A stretch of 64,000 nucleotides of DNA from an uncultured Planctomycetaceae bacterium (lineage in GTDB: Bacteria; Planctomycetota; Planctomycetia; Pirellulales; Pirellulaceae), in NCBI GenBank assembly GCA_903863885.1, contig CAIPEB010000065.1, positions 1 to 64,000 on the forward strand. Reading direction: 5' to 3'. A program made the position numbers and the translations under genes. How positions within the stretch are numbered: position 1 is the first letter of the stretch; every line of letters starts with the position of its first letter. Positions 36,901 through 45,395 of the stretch are shown here, one piece after another. The notes under the pieces were generated by a model. It did no database searches. It was not told the origin of the DNA and was given only the letters and a program-made list of their open reading frames with translations.

Positions 36901-37865
36901 AAAAGTACCTCACGCAACTGGCGGCTATGGCCGCAGATCGCCGTGCGGAACTCCCGTCACAGATCGTCTTCGAGGGAAACGTCGCTGCCAATCCGGCCGA
37001 GAACCCGGCGTTGGCCGCGGCGCTGTCCAATCATCAGGACGTTTCCGTCAAAGCCGGCGCGCCGCGGGCTTGGCTCGGAGCAGCCGTCTCCATCAAGGAG
37101 GCCACTTCTGTTTCCTTCGCCCGGCAGAGCGGCGCGAACCTGCTCGTGGTCGGCCAGGAGGAAGATATGGCGCTGGGCATCTTCTCCACGGCGCTGATCA
37201 GCCTGGCAGCAACCACCCGACGCGCGCGGGGCGGCGATGCCCGGCCGCGGTTTGCGATCCTCGACGGTTTGCGAGCCGACTCGCCCGATGCGGGATTCTG
37301 GGCGCGGCTCGTCCGGCAGTTGTCGCTGGACGCCGAGGTGGCCACCTCGAATTCCGCCGGCGCGGTCATCGCCCAGTTAAGTGCCGAGGCTGCGAGGCGG
37401 CAAGCCGCGGGGGACGAGGCCGGTTCGCCTCTGTTCCTGCTCATCTACGGACTGCCCCGCTTCCGGGAGCTGCGCCGCAGCGAAGACGATTTCGGATTTT
37501 CGAGTTTCAGCGACGATCAGGCCGTTCCGGTCTCGCGCCAGTTCGCCACGCTGCTTCGCGAAGGCCCGACCGTCGGCATCCATACACTGGTCTGGTGCGA
37601 CACCTACGGCAATGCAAGCCGCTGGCTCGACCGCCAGACGCTGCGCGACATGGACCAGCGAGTGCTCCTGCAGATGAGCGCCACCGATTCGGCCAACCTC
37701 ATGGATTCGCCGGCCGCAAGCAAGCTCGGCGTCCATCGCGCGCTGCTCTATCGCGAGGAACAGGGCCATTCCGAAAAATTCCGCCCCTACGGACTGCCGC
37801 CTGAGAATTGGCTCGAACAGGTGCAAGAGTGGCTGCGCGACCACGCGGACGGCGGCAGCCTGTAG
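33939..37865 (+). CDS. FtsK/SpoIIIE-type ATPase, type VII secretion EssC-like
   Basis: 1308 residues from the ATG at 33939; a GTG at 33933 is also in frame. Residues 1-175 are charged coiled coil. Two hydrophobic segments (about 212-232 and 240-262) bracket a short loop, and a second coiled coil covers 270-430. A hexameric FtsK-type ATPase follows with Walker A GKTGSGKST near residue 766 and Walker B LLLIIDEFQEF near 870. A second, degenerate ATPase-like domain covers about 1030-1290 (NLLVVGQEEDMALG). FHA domains and a third ATPase domain are lacking relative to canonical EssC. It would drive export of the WXG proteins. Confidence 0.9.
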   Translation: MENINVKRQRQLLDDLARAIAERSHAEHSTQSNREVREAANEQQYRTERQRLTEQYESSRRSLQTQRNESLSKAVLAYESGIEAASQRHDRFCRETMRQAERALQDAREEAETTSSQRKDAYAQAVRDASHQLHEYKGKLEERRQEIQEVDAQVDRILRRRRCRRAAKKLDPPAGVHRGTNAMAEFASQIAAAKEQIEGFAGHGASRFLGSGALVAIFLLAAIGAVMAGVPLGFMAPDRQPWLWLIVSGAVAMALTSIIYVAVRPTAVRQTLEQYQQVQQSLANAEACLKTAQGLATADADNRRLNWKQQLDANLKQIEDQAARRLADITAQREARLKESAEELQTQRKQVAEIRQAQQDAVNREAEQRLKDLETSGRLQLQRLEERNQLELQTTRDTFERAWQRLAQRWNSAVSEFTGHVDAMNAFCDQRFPDWNSTDWNNWVPPEADLPVLRFGHYTVRLDMFENGLPQSDDLRPGREEFSLPAVMSFSDSPSLLLEAWGEGRTAANRAIQNAMLRLLTSIPPSKVQFTIIDPVGLGQNFSAFMHLADFDEALVNHRIWTEAAHIQQRLTDLTQHMEDVIQTYLRNEYASINEYNRHAGEIAEPFQVLVVANFPAGFSDEAAQRLLSIAASGARCGVYTLISTDTKLELPRNFDLADLEATAATLQWNGSRFCWLDEAIKELPLKIEEPPDEKRFTEIVRVTGQRAKEASRVEVPFETIAPHENTWWSADSRGEIDVALGRAGATKLQNLKLGKGTSQHVLISGKTGSGKSTLLHVLILNTALKYGPDQVQFYLIDFKKGVEFKPYAAYRFPHACVVAIESEREFGMSVLERLDLELRKRGDLFRERGVQDIQGFRNAHPGETMPRLLLIIDEFQEFFVQDDKLAQEAALLLDRLVRQGRAFGIHVLLGSQTLAGAYSLARSTIGQMAVRIALQCSEADSHLILSEDNTAARLLRRPGEAIYNDANGLFEGNHPFQIVWLGGSRQEKYLTQLAAMAADRRAELPSQIVFEGNVAANPAENPALAAALSNHQDVSVKAGAPRAWLGAAVSIKEATSVSFARQSGANLLVVGQEEDMALGIFSTALISLAATTRRARGGDARPRFAILDGLRADSPDAGFWARLVRQLSLDAEVATSNSAGAVIAQLSAEAARRQAAGDEAGSPLFLLIYGLPRFRELRRSEDDFGFSSFSDDQAVPVSRQFATLLREGPTVGIHTLVWCDTYGNASRWLDRQTLRDMDQRVLLQMSATDSANLMDSPAASKLGVHRALLYREEQGHSEKFRPYGLPPENWLEQVQEWLRDHADGGSL

Positions 37866-37894
37866 CGTCAGTCATCGGATAAGTATCTGATTTC

Positions 37895-37918
37895 CTCCAG
37901 ACTCCGGACTCCAGACTA
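37895..37918 (+). repeat. Short heptamer repeat
   Basis: Three or four ACTCCAG/ACTCCGG units between the FtsK-like gene and the HAD gene, marking the right border of the type VII-like cassette. Confidence 0.7.
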
Positions 37919-37929
37919 TTTCAAACTCC

Positions 37930-38562
37930 ATGACTCCCGCCACACCACAGTTCCTGTACTTTGACCTGGGCAACGTGCTCCTGCATTTCGACCCGGTGCG
38001 ACTCTCCCGCCAGATCTCGGCCCGCTCGCAGGTCGATGCGCAACGGATCCGGCAAGTGCTGTTCGAGACCGACCTGTATGAACGGTACGAGCATGGCCGG
38101 ATCAACAGCGTCGAGTTCCACGCACGATTCCTCGATTCGACCGGCGCATCGATCGACTACGACACGTTCCAATCGGCCGCATGCGACGTGTTCGAGCGGA
38201 TCGACGCATCCCTGAGACTGGTCGAGAAACTGCGGGCTGCCGGCCACCGGCTCGGCATCCTCTCCAATACGAACGAGGGACACTGGCGTTTCATCACCGA
38301 GCGGTATCCCGAAGTGGCACAGTTCGAGTTATTTGCCCTGAGCTACCGGCTTGGCACGATGAAGCCCCAGCGTGCGATCTATGATGCCGCCCGGAACATG
38401 GCGGGCGTGGATGCGGCGCGGGTCTTCTTTGTGGACGACCGGCAGGAAAATGTCGACGGAGCGCTCGCCGCGGGTCTCGATGCCGTTATGTTCGTCGATA
38501 CGCCGCAACTCGAACGGGATCTCCTTGCTCGCGGCGTAAACTGGGACAACAGCGCGGCGTAG
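37930..38562 (+). CDS. HAD-superfamily phosphatase
   Basis: 210 residues. HAD motif I is FDLGNVLL near residue 10, motif II SNT (ILSNTNEGH), motif III Lys in MKPQRAIYD, and motif IV VDDRQENVDGA. This matches the YihX-type glucose-1-phosphate phosphatase subgroup (FDLGNV instead of DxDxT). It lies next to the type VII-like cassette and a glycan ABC exporter. Substrate unknown. Confidence 0.85.
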   Translation: MTPATPQFLYFDLGNVLLHFDPVRLSRQISARSQVDAQRIRQVLFETDLYERYEHGRINSVEFHARFLDSTGASIDYDTFQSAACDVFERIDASLRLVEKLRAAGHRLGILSNTNEGHWRFITERYPEVAQFELFALSYRLGTMKPQRAIYDAARNMAGVDAARVFFVDDRQENVDGALAAGLDAVMFVDTPQLERDLLARGVNWDNSAA

Positions 38563-38596
38563 ATTTGCGCTGTACGTATCTGCCCGGCGCGCAGGA

Positions 38597-40594
38597 TCAG
38601 GCGCTCTGGCGGAACTGGATGTCGTGCAACCGCCGATAGACCGCACAGCGCCGCACGAGTTCGTCGTGGGCTCCGACGTCGATGATCCGCCCGGCATCCA
38701 TCACGACGATGCGATGAGCCAGGGACAGCGTCGAGAGACGATGCGTGATGATCACGGCGGTGCGTCCCTTGGCGAACTCCTTCAGCGCCTGATGGATCGA
38801 CTGCTCGCTTTCCAGGTCGATCTGGCTGGTCGCCTCATCCAGGATGAGGATTTCGGGGTCGCGCAGAATAGCCCGCGCCAGCGCGATACGCTGCCGCTGG
38901 CCGCCGGAAAGTCGGCTGCCGCCCTGCCCCGCCACCGTCTCGTAGCCGTCGCTCAGTTTTTCCACGATGAATCGGTGAGCGTGCGCTTTCTTGGCTGCCG
39001 CGACGACCTCTTCGTCCGTCGCTCTCGGCGTGCCGTAACGGATATTGTTGAGAATCGTGTCGTGGAACAGATGTGTTTGCTGGGTGACCAGGCCGATCCG
39101 CTGCCGCAAGTCCCGCAATCGCAGATCCCGCAAGTCGACGCCGTCGAGGCGAACCGTTCCGGAAACCGTATCGAAGAACCTCGGGATCAGATTGATCAGA
39201 GTGCTCTTGCCGCAACCGTTCGGTCCGACGATCGCGATCGTTTCTCCGAACGGAATCTCCAGTCGAACATCCCGCAGCACGGGTTGGGCGTCGTTGTAGT
39301 GGAAGCTGACCGCATCGAACGTCAGCCTCCGGTGAGGAGTCGGCACCGTCTTCGGGCTGACCGGATCCGAAATCGACGGCTCGCGATCCAGGATCGCGTA
39401 AACACGATCCGCCGCGGCACAGGCACCTTGAAGCGTCGAAAAGATCTCTGTCAGTTTGCGGGCCGGATCGCTGACACCGGCCAGCAGACTGTAGAACAGC
39501 AGCAGCTGCCCGAGGCTCATCGGCCGCTCGCACATCTTCACGCCCAGCAGATGTGTCTGGCCGTTCAGTACGAGATAGGCCCCCGCCACCAGCGACAGGC
39601 AGATGACGCCGATTCCGAGCAGTTCCGTGATCGGCTTGGTCAGCGAACTGTAGACCACGATCTTCATCGCTTTGTAGTACAGTTCCTTGGCCGACTGATG
39701 GAAGCTGTTGCGCTCGAACTGCTCCATCGTGAAGGCCTTCACCGTCTGGATGCCCTGGAACGTCTCCGAGATGCGGGTGTAAAGTTCGGCCATCTCTTCC
39801 ATCGCGCGGCGGTTCGCCCGCTTCAGCGACTTGGACAGACGGCGCATCAGCCAGAAAAGCGGCGGAGCGACCAGCAGAGAAAAGACGAGCAGCTGCCACG
39901 AGATCATCGACGCCAGAACGAGGCACGAGATCATCTTCAGCGGCTCCACCAGCGCCCGGCCGAACAGCGTGCTCAGCCCGCCGCTCAGATTGCCCATGTC
40001 GTTGGTGAACCGGCTCAGCAATTCGCTGTTGTGCTGCTGGCCGAACGTGGCCAGATCCCAGCGCAAGGCCTGCCGATAAAACTGCTTGCGCAAGTCGAAC
40101 GTCGCCAGCTGCGCAAGCCGCTCGACGGAGATCATGTTCACAACAATGAAAACGCATTTCAGGGCCGTGCCCAGCAGCAATGCGCAGACAATCCAGACCA
40201 TCGTCTGGAACGGGCTCTCGGGCAGATACTTCAACAGCAGGGGACGGATCCGGTTGAAGCGATCGAGCGCCTTCTGCTCGGCGGCAAGCTGCTGCTCGTT
40301 CGATTCGATCTGGCCTTCGACCAAGGTTCGCCGAGAAACGGCCAGACGCGGCAATTCGGCTTTGTCCCGCTTGATCTTGGCTCGCAAGCCGTCCATGCGC
40401 TGGTGCGACTGCGATACCTTTTCGTCCGTCCAGCTGGCAAGCGACTTTCGCTGGAAGACGACTTCGACAAACGGATAGACGGCGCCGATGTTCGCGCCCC
40501 ACAACCCGCCGACCGCCAAAGACGTCACAAAAACCGCCAAGAGCATCGACCGGTGACGCAGCGCCAACCGGACCGCTCGCAGAAAGTTATCCAT
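38597..40594 (-). CDS. MsbA-like ABC exporter (TMD-NBD fusion)
   Basis: 665 residues. Six membrane segments fall in the first 400 residues (a long charged loop near residues 50-120 is unusual), followed by a complete nucleotide-binding domain: Walker A GPNGCGKST, signature LSGGQRQR, Walker B ILILDEATS, and switch His in VIITHRLST. It is a homodimeric lipid or glycan exporter and opens the surface-glycan island; a role in flipping lipid-linked sugars is inferred from context. Confidence 0.93.
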   Translation of the reverse strand: MDNFLRAVRLALRHRSMLLAVFVTSLAVGGLWGANIGAVYPFVEVVFQRKSLASWTDEKVSQSHQRMDGLRAKIKRDKAELPRLAVSRRTLVEGQIESNEQQLAAEQKALDRFNRIRPLLLKYLPESPFQTMVWIVCALLLGTALKCVFIVVNMISVERLAQLATFDLRKQFYRQALRWDLATFGQQHNSELLSRFTNDMGNLSGGLSTLFGRALVEPLKMISCLVLASMISWQLLVFSLLVAPPLFWLMRRLSKSLKRANRRAMEEMAELYTRISETFQGIQTVKAFTMEQFERNSFHQSAKELYYKAMKIVVYSSLTKPITELLGIGVICLSLVAGAYLVLNGQTHLLGVKMCERPMSLGQLLLFYSLLAGVSDPARKLTEIFSTLQGACAAADRVYAILDREPSISDPVSPKTVPTPHRRLTFDAVSFHYNDAQPVLRDVRLEIPFGETIAIVGPNGCGKSTLINLIPRFFDTVSGTVRLDGVDLRDLRLRDLRQRIGLVTQQTHLFHDTILNNIRYGTPRATDEEVVAAAKKAHAHRFIVEKLSDGYETVAGQGGSRLSGGQRQRIALARAILRDPEILILDEATSQIDLESEQSIHQALKEFAKGRTAVIITHRLSTLSLAHRIVVMDAGRIIDVGAHDELVRRCAVYRRLHDIQFRQSA

Positions 40595-40763
40595 CGCGGC
40601 CCATCCCTGGAATCAAGTTCTGATTTCCCGCTGCGGCCTTGTATCAAAACCAGCGATTCGGTCCAAGGTGAATCGTCGGGACGACGTCTGATAGCATTCG
40701 CCGCACCCCAAAAGAACGCGGGCCGTCGGTCATTGGCTCTCGCAGTGATGGCCAGAGGTGCGT

Positions 40764-41765
40764 TCAGCCCGACAATTGCTCGAGAAAAGCGTCCATCAGC
40801 TGAGGTTTCCCGCGGCAATAATCCCCATCCTGGAGATAGCGTTCCAGGAATTCGATGTTCTCCCGCGGCAGATCGGGCGAGTTCGCCCGCAAAGCCAGAG
40901 CCTCGTCGATTGCAGGCAGCACCGGATCTCCGTCCGGCACATGAATCATGTGCTCGCACGGCAGAGGAATGAGCGTTCGAGAGTTCCGAAAGTCGGCCGA
41001 CACGAGGATCGCGCCGGCGTAGATCGCTTCGTAATGCCGGTAACTCCAGCGGGCGTTCCCCGCTGGGGCCAGAGCTACGCGAGACCGGCAAAGATGGGAA
41101 AAATAGGTGAGAAAGCCGACGCGACCCTTCGGATAGGCAAAATCATCGAAGTCGGGGAATCTCGCCCGCAGCGAGTCGCCCGCCGATTTCCGGGCGGCAA
41201 TCCCTCCCCAGAACGAATACCGGTCTCCTGCGCGTTTGATTTCACGCAACCACTCGACTCGCTGGTGGTAATCGCTCTGGTTGGCCGTCGCCTCGCCCAC
41301 GAACGCAACATCGTGTATTCGGCGATTCGATTCCAAGCCGATCGCGCGCATCGCCGAGCGCCAGCGAACGCAGGCCTTGAGCTTGAAGTGACGGCGAATG
41401 GGCAGCACGCCCATGCGCAAACCGAAATTCCAGGAATCCTCGACCCACGGCCGCAGATAGAGGTCCGTCAACGACCGGAGCAGTTCCTGGTCCGACTCGA
41501 GCCATGCGGGGTGAGGGCCGTCGTGGTAGTCGAACAGCACGGCCCGGTTAAATCGCAGCTTGGCCAGGTGCTCGCGGCTCAACCGCGTCGGCATGCCGAT
41601 GAACAGCACTTCCGTGTCGAGGCGATCGCCCCGCAGCAGTTCGTCCGTGGTGATGATGCGCACCGCCCTGCGGCCGTGATAAATGCGGAGGAATCGGTGC
41701 AGGTTCAACCCGCGAGTGCCGCGTCCGCACGGATAGTCGGCAGAGAGGATCAAGTACTTGGTCAT
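40764..41765 (-). CDS. Glycosyltransferase-like protein
   Basis: 333 residues. The N-terminus (MTKYLILSADYPCGRGTRG) and the C-terminal pattern RWSYRHYEAIYAGAILVSADF with PCEHMIHVPDG look like exostosin/GT-B-type glycosyltransferases that bind a nucleotide sugar in a C-terminal Rossmann lobe. Substrate not readable. Spacing of 18 bp to the heptosyltransferase gene upstream on the minus strand implies an operon. Downstream ABC exporter supports a surface-sugar role. Confidence 0.6.
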   Translation of the reverse strand: MTKYLILSADYPCGRGTRGLNLHRFLRIYHGRRAVRIITTDELLRGDRLDTEVLFIGMPTRLSREHLAKLRFNRAVLFDYHDGPHPAWLESDQELLRSLTDLYLRPWVEDSWNFGLRMGVLPIRRHFKLKACVRWRSAMRAIGLESNRRIHDVAFVGEATANQSDYHQRVEWLREIKRAGDRYSFWGGIAARKSAGDSLRARFPDFDDFAYPKGRVGFLTYFSHLCRSRVALAPAGNARWSYRHYEAIYAGAILVSADFRNSRTLIPLPCEHMIHVPDGDPVLPAIDEALALRANSPDLPRENIEFLERYLQDGDYCRGKPQLMDAFLEQLSG

Positions 41766-41783
41766 CAGCCCCGCCCGCCCCTT

Positions 41784-42839
41784 TCACGCCACGTTGACGA
41801 AGTTCGGCGAGTTCGACTGCTGCATCGCTGCTTCGTAAACCTGCTCGACGCTCATTTCCGTCATGCAGCGGTGATGCTCGAGCGGGCAAGTGCGCCGCGA
41901 ACAAGGTACGCATGGCAGGGACTGCTGCAGCACCCTTTCGCCGGCGTGGTAGTTTCGACTCCAGCGGGGATCCGTCGGCCCGAACAGCGCTACGCTGGGC
42001 ACGCCGAACGCCGCCGCGAAATGCCGCGGCCCGCTGTCGGTTGTGATCATCAGGCTGCTCCGCCGGACACACGCTTTGCTCAATCCGACGGAGAGTTTCT
42101 CGCGTGCCAGGCTCACGACCCGAGGGCTGGCGGCCTGTTGCTCGATCGCTTCCGCAGTCGATCGCTCGGCGGGACCGCAGATCACCAGCACGCGGTTTCG
42201 CGAGTCACGAACCAGCCTGGACGCCAGTTCGGCGAATCGTTCGGCCGGCCAGTGTTTCGCGGCACCGTAGGCTCCGCCGGAATTCAATACGATCACGCGA
42301 TCCGAGGGCGAGATCGAATGCCGCTTCCACACATCGTCGGCCGCGGCTTCATCCTCGGCGGTCGTCGCCAACTCAACCCGTTTGTCGCTCGCATCGCAAC
42401 CCAATCGCTCGACCAGTTTCAAATAGTAATCCACGGGCGAAACGGGAGTCAGCCGTCCCGATTCGCGCGGCGGCAGCAGACCGTCGGTCAACAACGGGCC
42501 GCGGCCGTAACGCTTGTATCCGATGCGGCGTTTCGCGCCGCTCAACCAGCCGACGATCCCGGTCCGCAGCGAATTGGTCAGCAATACGATCGAGTCAAGA
42601 TTTGTCTTGCGCAAGCGGCGAACCAGGCCCAGGGTTCCCGGGCGATCCGCCGATGCGCGACGATCGTAGATCACCTGGTCGTCGAACCAGGAAAGTCCGG
42701 CCAGAACCTGCGACGCGTGCGGTCGCGAAACGGCGATCAGTCGCGCCGAGTCGCCGAAACGCGACCTCAGCGCACGCAATGCGGGAGTGGCCATCACCAC
42801 ATCGCCGATCCAATTCGGCAGCATGACGGCGATGTTCAT
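41784..42839 (-). CDS. Heptosyltransferase-like glycosyltransferase (GT9)
   Basis: 351 residues. N-terminal motif MNIAVMLPNWIGDVVMATPALRAL and C-terminal TTDSGPRHFAAAFGVPSVALFGPTDPRW with the GP/FGPTD loop are typical of WaaF/WaaC GT9 enzymes that add heptose to lipopolysaccharide core. Start overlaps the previous gene's stop (ATGA), so the two are translationally coupled. Its presence indicates an outer membrane with LPS-type glycans; sugar and acceptor here are inferred only from family. Confidence 0.9.
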   Translation of the reverse strand: MNIAVMLPNWIGDVVMATPALRALRSRFGDSARLIAVSRPHASQVLAGLSWFDDQVIYDRRASADRPGTLGLVRRLRKTNLDSIVLLTNSLRTGIVGWLSGAKRRIGYKRYGRGPLLTDGLLPPRESGRLTPVSPVDYYLKLVERLGCDASDKRVELATTAEDEAAADDVWKRHSISPSDRVIVLNSGGAYGAAKHWPAERFAELASRLVRDSRNRVLVICGPAERSTAEAIEQQAASPRVVSLAREKLSVGLSKACVRRSSLMITTDSGPRHFAAAFGVPSVALFGPTDPRWSRNYHAGERVLQQSLPCVPCSRRTCPLEHHRCMTEMSVEQVYEAAMQQSNSPNFVNVA

Positions 42840-44074
42840 CGGCTAGTTCCTTGCAACATTCCCCGAGGCACCGCTGCAAGCCGCCGCGAAGCACTCGTTC
42901 GCGTTCCCTCGGACGCCGCCGCGATTCCGGATTCGCGATAAACATCGAGAGTTCGCATCACCATCCGCTCCAGACTGTATTCGGATCGGGCTCGCTGCTC
43001 GGCCCGTCGCGCTCGCCCCAACCGCTCTGCTCCATCCCGTGCGGCGTGCACGATGGCCTCGCCCAGCAGATCGTCGCGGGCCGGCGGCACCAGCCATGCC
43101 ACGGCCTGCCCCGCTCCATCGATACCCGGCCCGTCACTGCACAATAACTCCGGCGTGCCTCCGACCTCGGTGGCCACGATCGGACATCGCTCCATCATCG
43201 CCTCCAGAAGTACGGCCGAGATTCCCTCGGCCTGCGAGGGCAGAACGAACAGATCCGAGGCACGCATCCAATCGCGCACATCACGTCGAAAGCCCACAAA
43301 CGAAACCCGCGAGCCAATGCCCAGTTCCGCGGACATGCGGCGCAGCGGTTCTTCCAGCGGACCGACCCCGGCAATCACCAGCCGGGCGCGGGGTATCTGC
43401 CGCAACACGGCAGGCATTGCTTTCAAAAGATACCGATGCCCTTTGCACTCATTCAACGCCGCCGCCGTGAGCAGCACGAAGTCGTCCGACGGCAAGTCGA
43501 ACCTCGCACGCAATGTCCGCGCATCGGACTCAACTGCCGACGCAGGCAGACATGCATTGCGAACGACCCGGAGCATTTCGCCGGGCAGGCCGCATTTCCG
43601 GCACACGTCGGCCACTGCATCGCAGACGCAGATGACCCGATCGCAAAACCAGCGGTAACGAGCCGGCGACCGAAGCGGAAACGGATTGTGCCGTACCGCC
43701 ACACGTACATCCGCTTTCAGTCCGAGGCTTGCCAACCCGCCGCAAGTGACCGCGTGCGGATCGACATAGTGCAGCACGTGCGGCCGAACCTGTCGCAGAT
43801 GCCGACGGACACGCCAGAGATTCACCGGGCTGCGTCCCGTACCCGAAACCTCCAGCACGGAAAAAGAATCTTCCCTCAAACGGCGAGCCACCGGACTGCC
43901 GCGCCGCGCGACAAAGCCGCAACGATGGCCCCGATCGCGAAGCCCTGTCGCCAGCAGACGTGTCTGTTCCTCGGCACCGCCCCAGATCCGCGACGTCGAG
44001 AAAAGCAGGATCGACAGCTGCGACGAATCATCGCCTACCGCCGGTTCGCCCTGGATGTCACGGAGCTTGCTCAT
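42836..44074 (-). CDS. Glycosyltransferase, GT4 family
   Basis: 412 residues from the ATG at 44074; the frame extends 18 codons upstream. GT-B fold: N-terminal SRIWGGAEEQTRLLATGL and C-terminal catalytic region with VGPLEEPLRRMSAELGIGSRVSFVGFRRDV, DLFVLPSQAEGISAVLLEAMM, and the E-x7-E nucleotide motif. It retains GT4 characteristics (retaining sugar transfer). Ends in the 4-bp overlap with the heptosyltransferase. Confidence 0.85.
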   Translation of the reverse strand: MSKLRDIQGEPAVGDDSSQLSILLFSTSRIWGGAEEQTRLLATGLRDRGHRCGFVARRGSPVARRLREDSFSVLEVSGTGRSPVNLWRVRRHLRQVRPHVLHYVDPHAVTCGGLASLGLKADVRVAVRHNPFPLRSPARYRWFCDRVICVCDAVADVCRKCGLPGEMLRVVRNACLPASAVESDARTLRARFDLPSDDFVLLTAAALNECKGHRYLLKAMPAVLRQIPRARLVIAGVGPLEEPLRRMSAELGIGSRVSFVGFRRDVRDWMRASDLFVLPSQAEGISAVLLEAMMERCPIVATEVGGTPELLCSDGPGIDGAGQAVAWLVPPARDDLLGEAIVHAARDGAERLGRARRAEQRARSEYSLERMVMRTLDVYRESGIAAASEGTRTSASRRLAAVPRGMLQGTSR

Positions 44075-44375
44075 TCGCTGGACTTTCTCGAATGCGGGCA
44101 CCTCCCCAACGCCGGGCTTCCGCCGCACGCAGCAACGAGCGTCGTGGAAAGATGCGACAAAGGCGGTGGAAAATTAACTTAATTCCGCGACCGGAGTCAA
44201 CACAAACTGGGCAAGCTGCGTCGCAGCAACGCCGGTTTCGTTCGACGAATTGCCCGCTCAGCGATCTTGCCGTGCCACGTGCTCACGGCTACCATCCCCG
44301 CGCCTTGCACTTCTCGCGAATCTCATCTCGCTTCTCATCTTTGTTTGCTGTCCGTTCCCTTCAGGGAGCAACTCG
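44075..44375. other. Divergent promoter gap in the glycan island
   Basis: This 301-bp gap separates the minus-strand exporter/heptosyltransferase run from the plus-strand glycosyltransferase run. It is AT-rich for this window around 44165-44195 (GAAAATTAACTTAATTCC) and presumably contains both promoters. Overlapping frames lack coding character. Confidence 0.4.
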
Positions 44376-45395
44376 ATGCCCGTGTTGACATTGATCGAGA
44401 GCCCGAATCATGTCTGTTATCGCTACCGGATCGAGGCATTCGCGCCGGCACTGGCCGAGCGGGGAATTGCCCTTGCGGCAGAACCTCTGCGGCGAGGCAC
44501 CTTCATTCGATGGCGACAATTCCTGTCTCTGCGTCAGACTGACGCGGTCATTCTGCAGCGCAAAGTAATGTCGCCGAGCCACGTGTGGATGTTGCGCAAG
44601 TGCGCCAAACGGCTGGTATTCGACTTCGATGATGCAGTCTTCCAGCGGGACAGTTTCAGCCGGCGTCCCGCGAAAAGTGTCAAACGGATGATGGGATTCC
44701 GCTCGGCTGTGGAAGCGTCGGACATCGTCATCGCCGGCAACGGCTACCTTGCGGATCGGGCCTCGGCATATGGCGATCCTTCGAAAGTCCACGTCATCCC
44801 AACCTGCGTCGATCCGGGCCGTTACAAGCTCGCGCGGCACGTCCGGCGCGGGGAGTCGGTGCAGATGGCCTGGATCGGCTCGAGCAGCACTCTGCAGGGA
44901 CTTCGGCAGGCGGAAACCTGGATGGAGGCTGTGGGACGACGCACACCGGGCATCAAGCTGCGATTGATCTGCGATTCCACACTGGAGATACCGGGCGTTC
45001 GCGTCGAATTGCGGCCCTGGTCCTCGAGCACGGAATGCGACGAATTGGCCGCTGCCGACGTGGGAATCAGTTGGCTTCCGGACGATTCGTTCACTCGCGG
45101 AAAATGCGGTTTGAAAATACTCCAGTACATGGCGGCCGGACTCCCGGTCGTCACCAATCCCGTGGGCGTCCATCCGGAAATGGTGATCCCCGGCGAGACG
45201 GGGTTTCTGCTGAGCACACCCGAAGAGTGGGCCGAGGCGATTGCACAACTGGCAAGCGACCCTGCCCTGCGACAGCGCATGGGACAGGCCGGACGCCGGC
45301 GAGTCGAGCAACTCTACAGCGTTCAACGCTGGTCGCTGCCGTTTGCGGACATCGTCTCCGGACTCTTGTCCACGAGATCGAGGAAGGCCGCATGA
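44376..45395 (+). CDS. Glycosyltransferase, GT4-like
   Basis: 339 residues from the ATG at 44376 (AGGGAG upstream). GT-B: N-terminal YRYRIEAFAPALAERGI; central FDFDDAVFQRDSF; C-terminal VQMAWIGSSSTLQGL, DDSFTRGKCGLKILQYMAAGLPVVTNPVGVHPEMV. The CGLKILQYMA/GLPVV region is the classical GT4 donor-binding motif. It overlaps the FkbM gene by 4 bp (ATGA). Confidence 0.85.
   Translation: MPVLTLIESPNHVCYRYRIEAFAPALAERGIALAAEPLRRGTFIRWRQFLSLRQTDAVILQRKVMSPSHVWMLRKCAKRLVFDFDDAVFQRDSFSRRPAKSVKRMMGFRSAVEASDIVIAGNGYLADRASAYGDPSKVHVIPTCVDPGRYKLARHVRRGESVQMAWIGSSSTLQGLRQAETWMEAVGRRTPGIKLRLICDSTLEIPGVRVELRPWSSSTECDELAAADVGISWLPDDSFTRGKCGLKILQYMAAGLPVVTNPVGVHPEMVIPGETGFLLSTPEEWAEAIAQLASDPALRQRMGQAGRRRVEQLYSVQRWSLPFADIVSGLLSTRSRKAA

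Noticed and set aside
35421-36917. 498-residue minus-strand open frame inside the FtsK-like ATPase gene
   Set aside because: The plus strand carries Walker A/B and coiled coils; this frame is GC-skew shadow.
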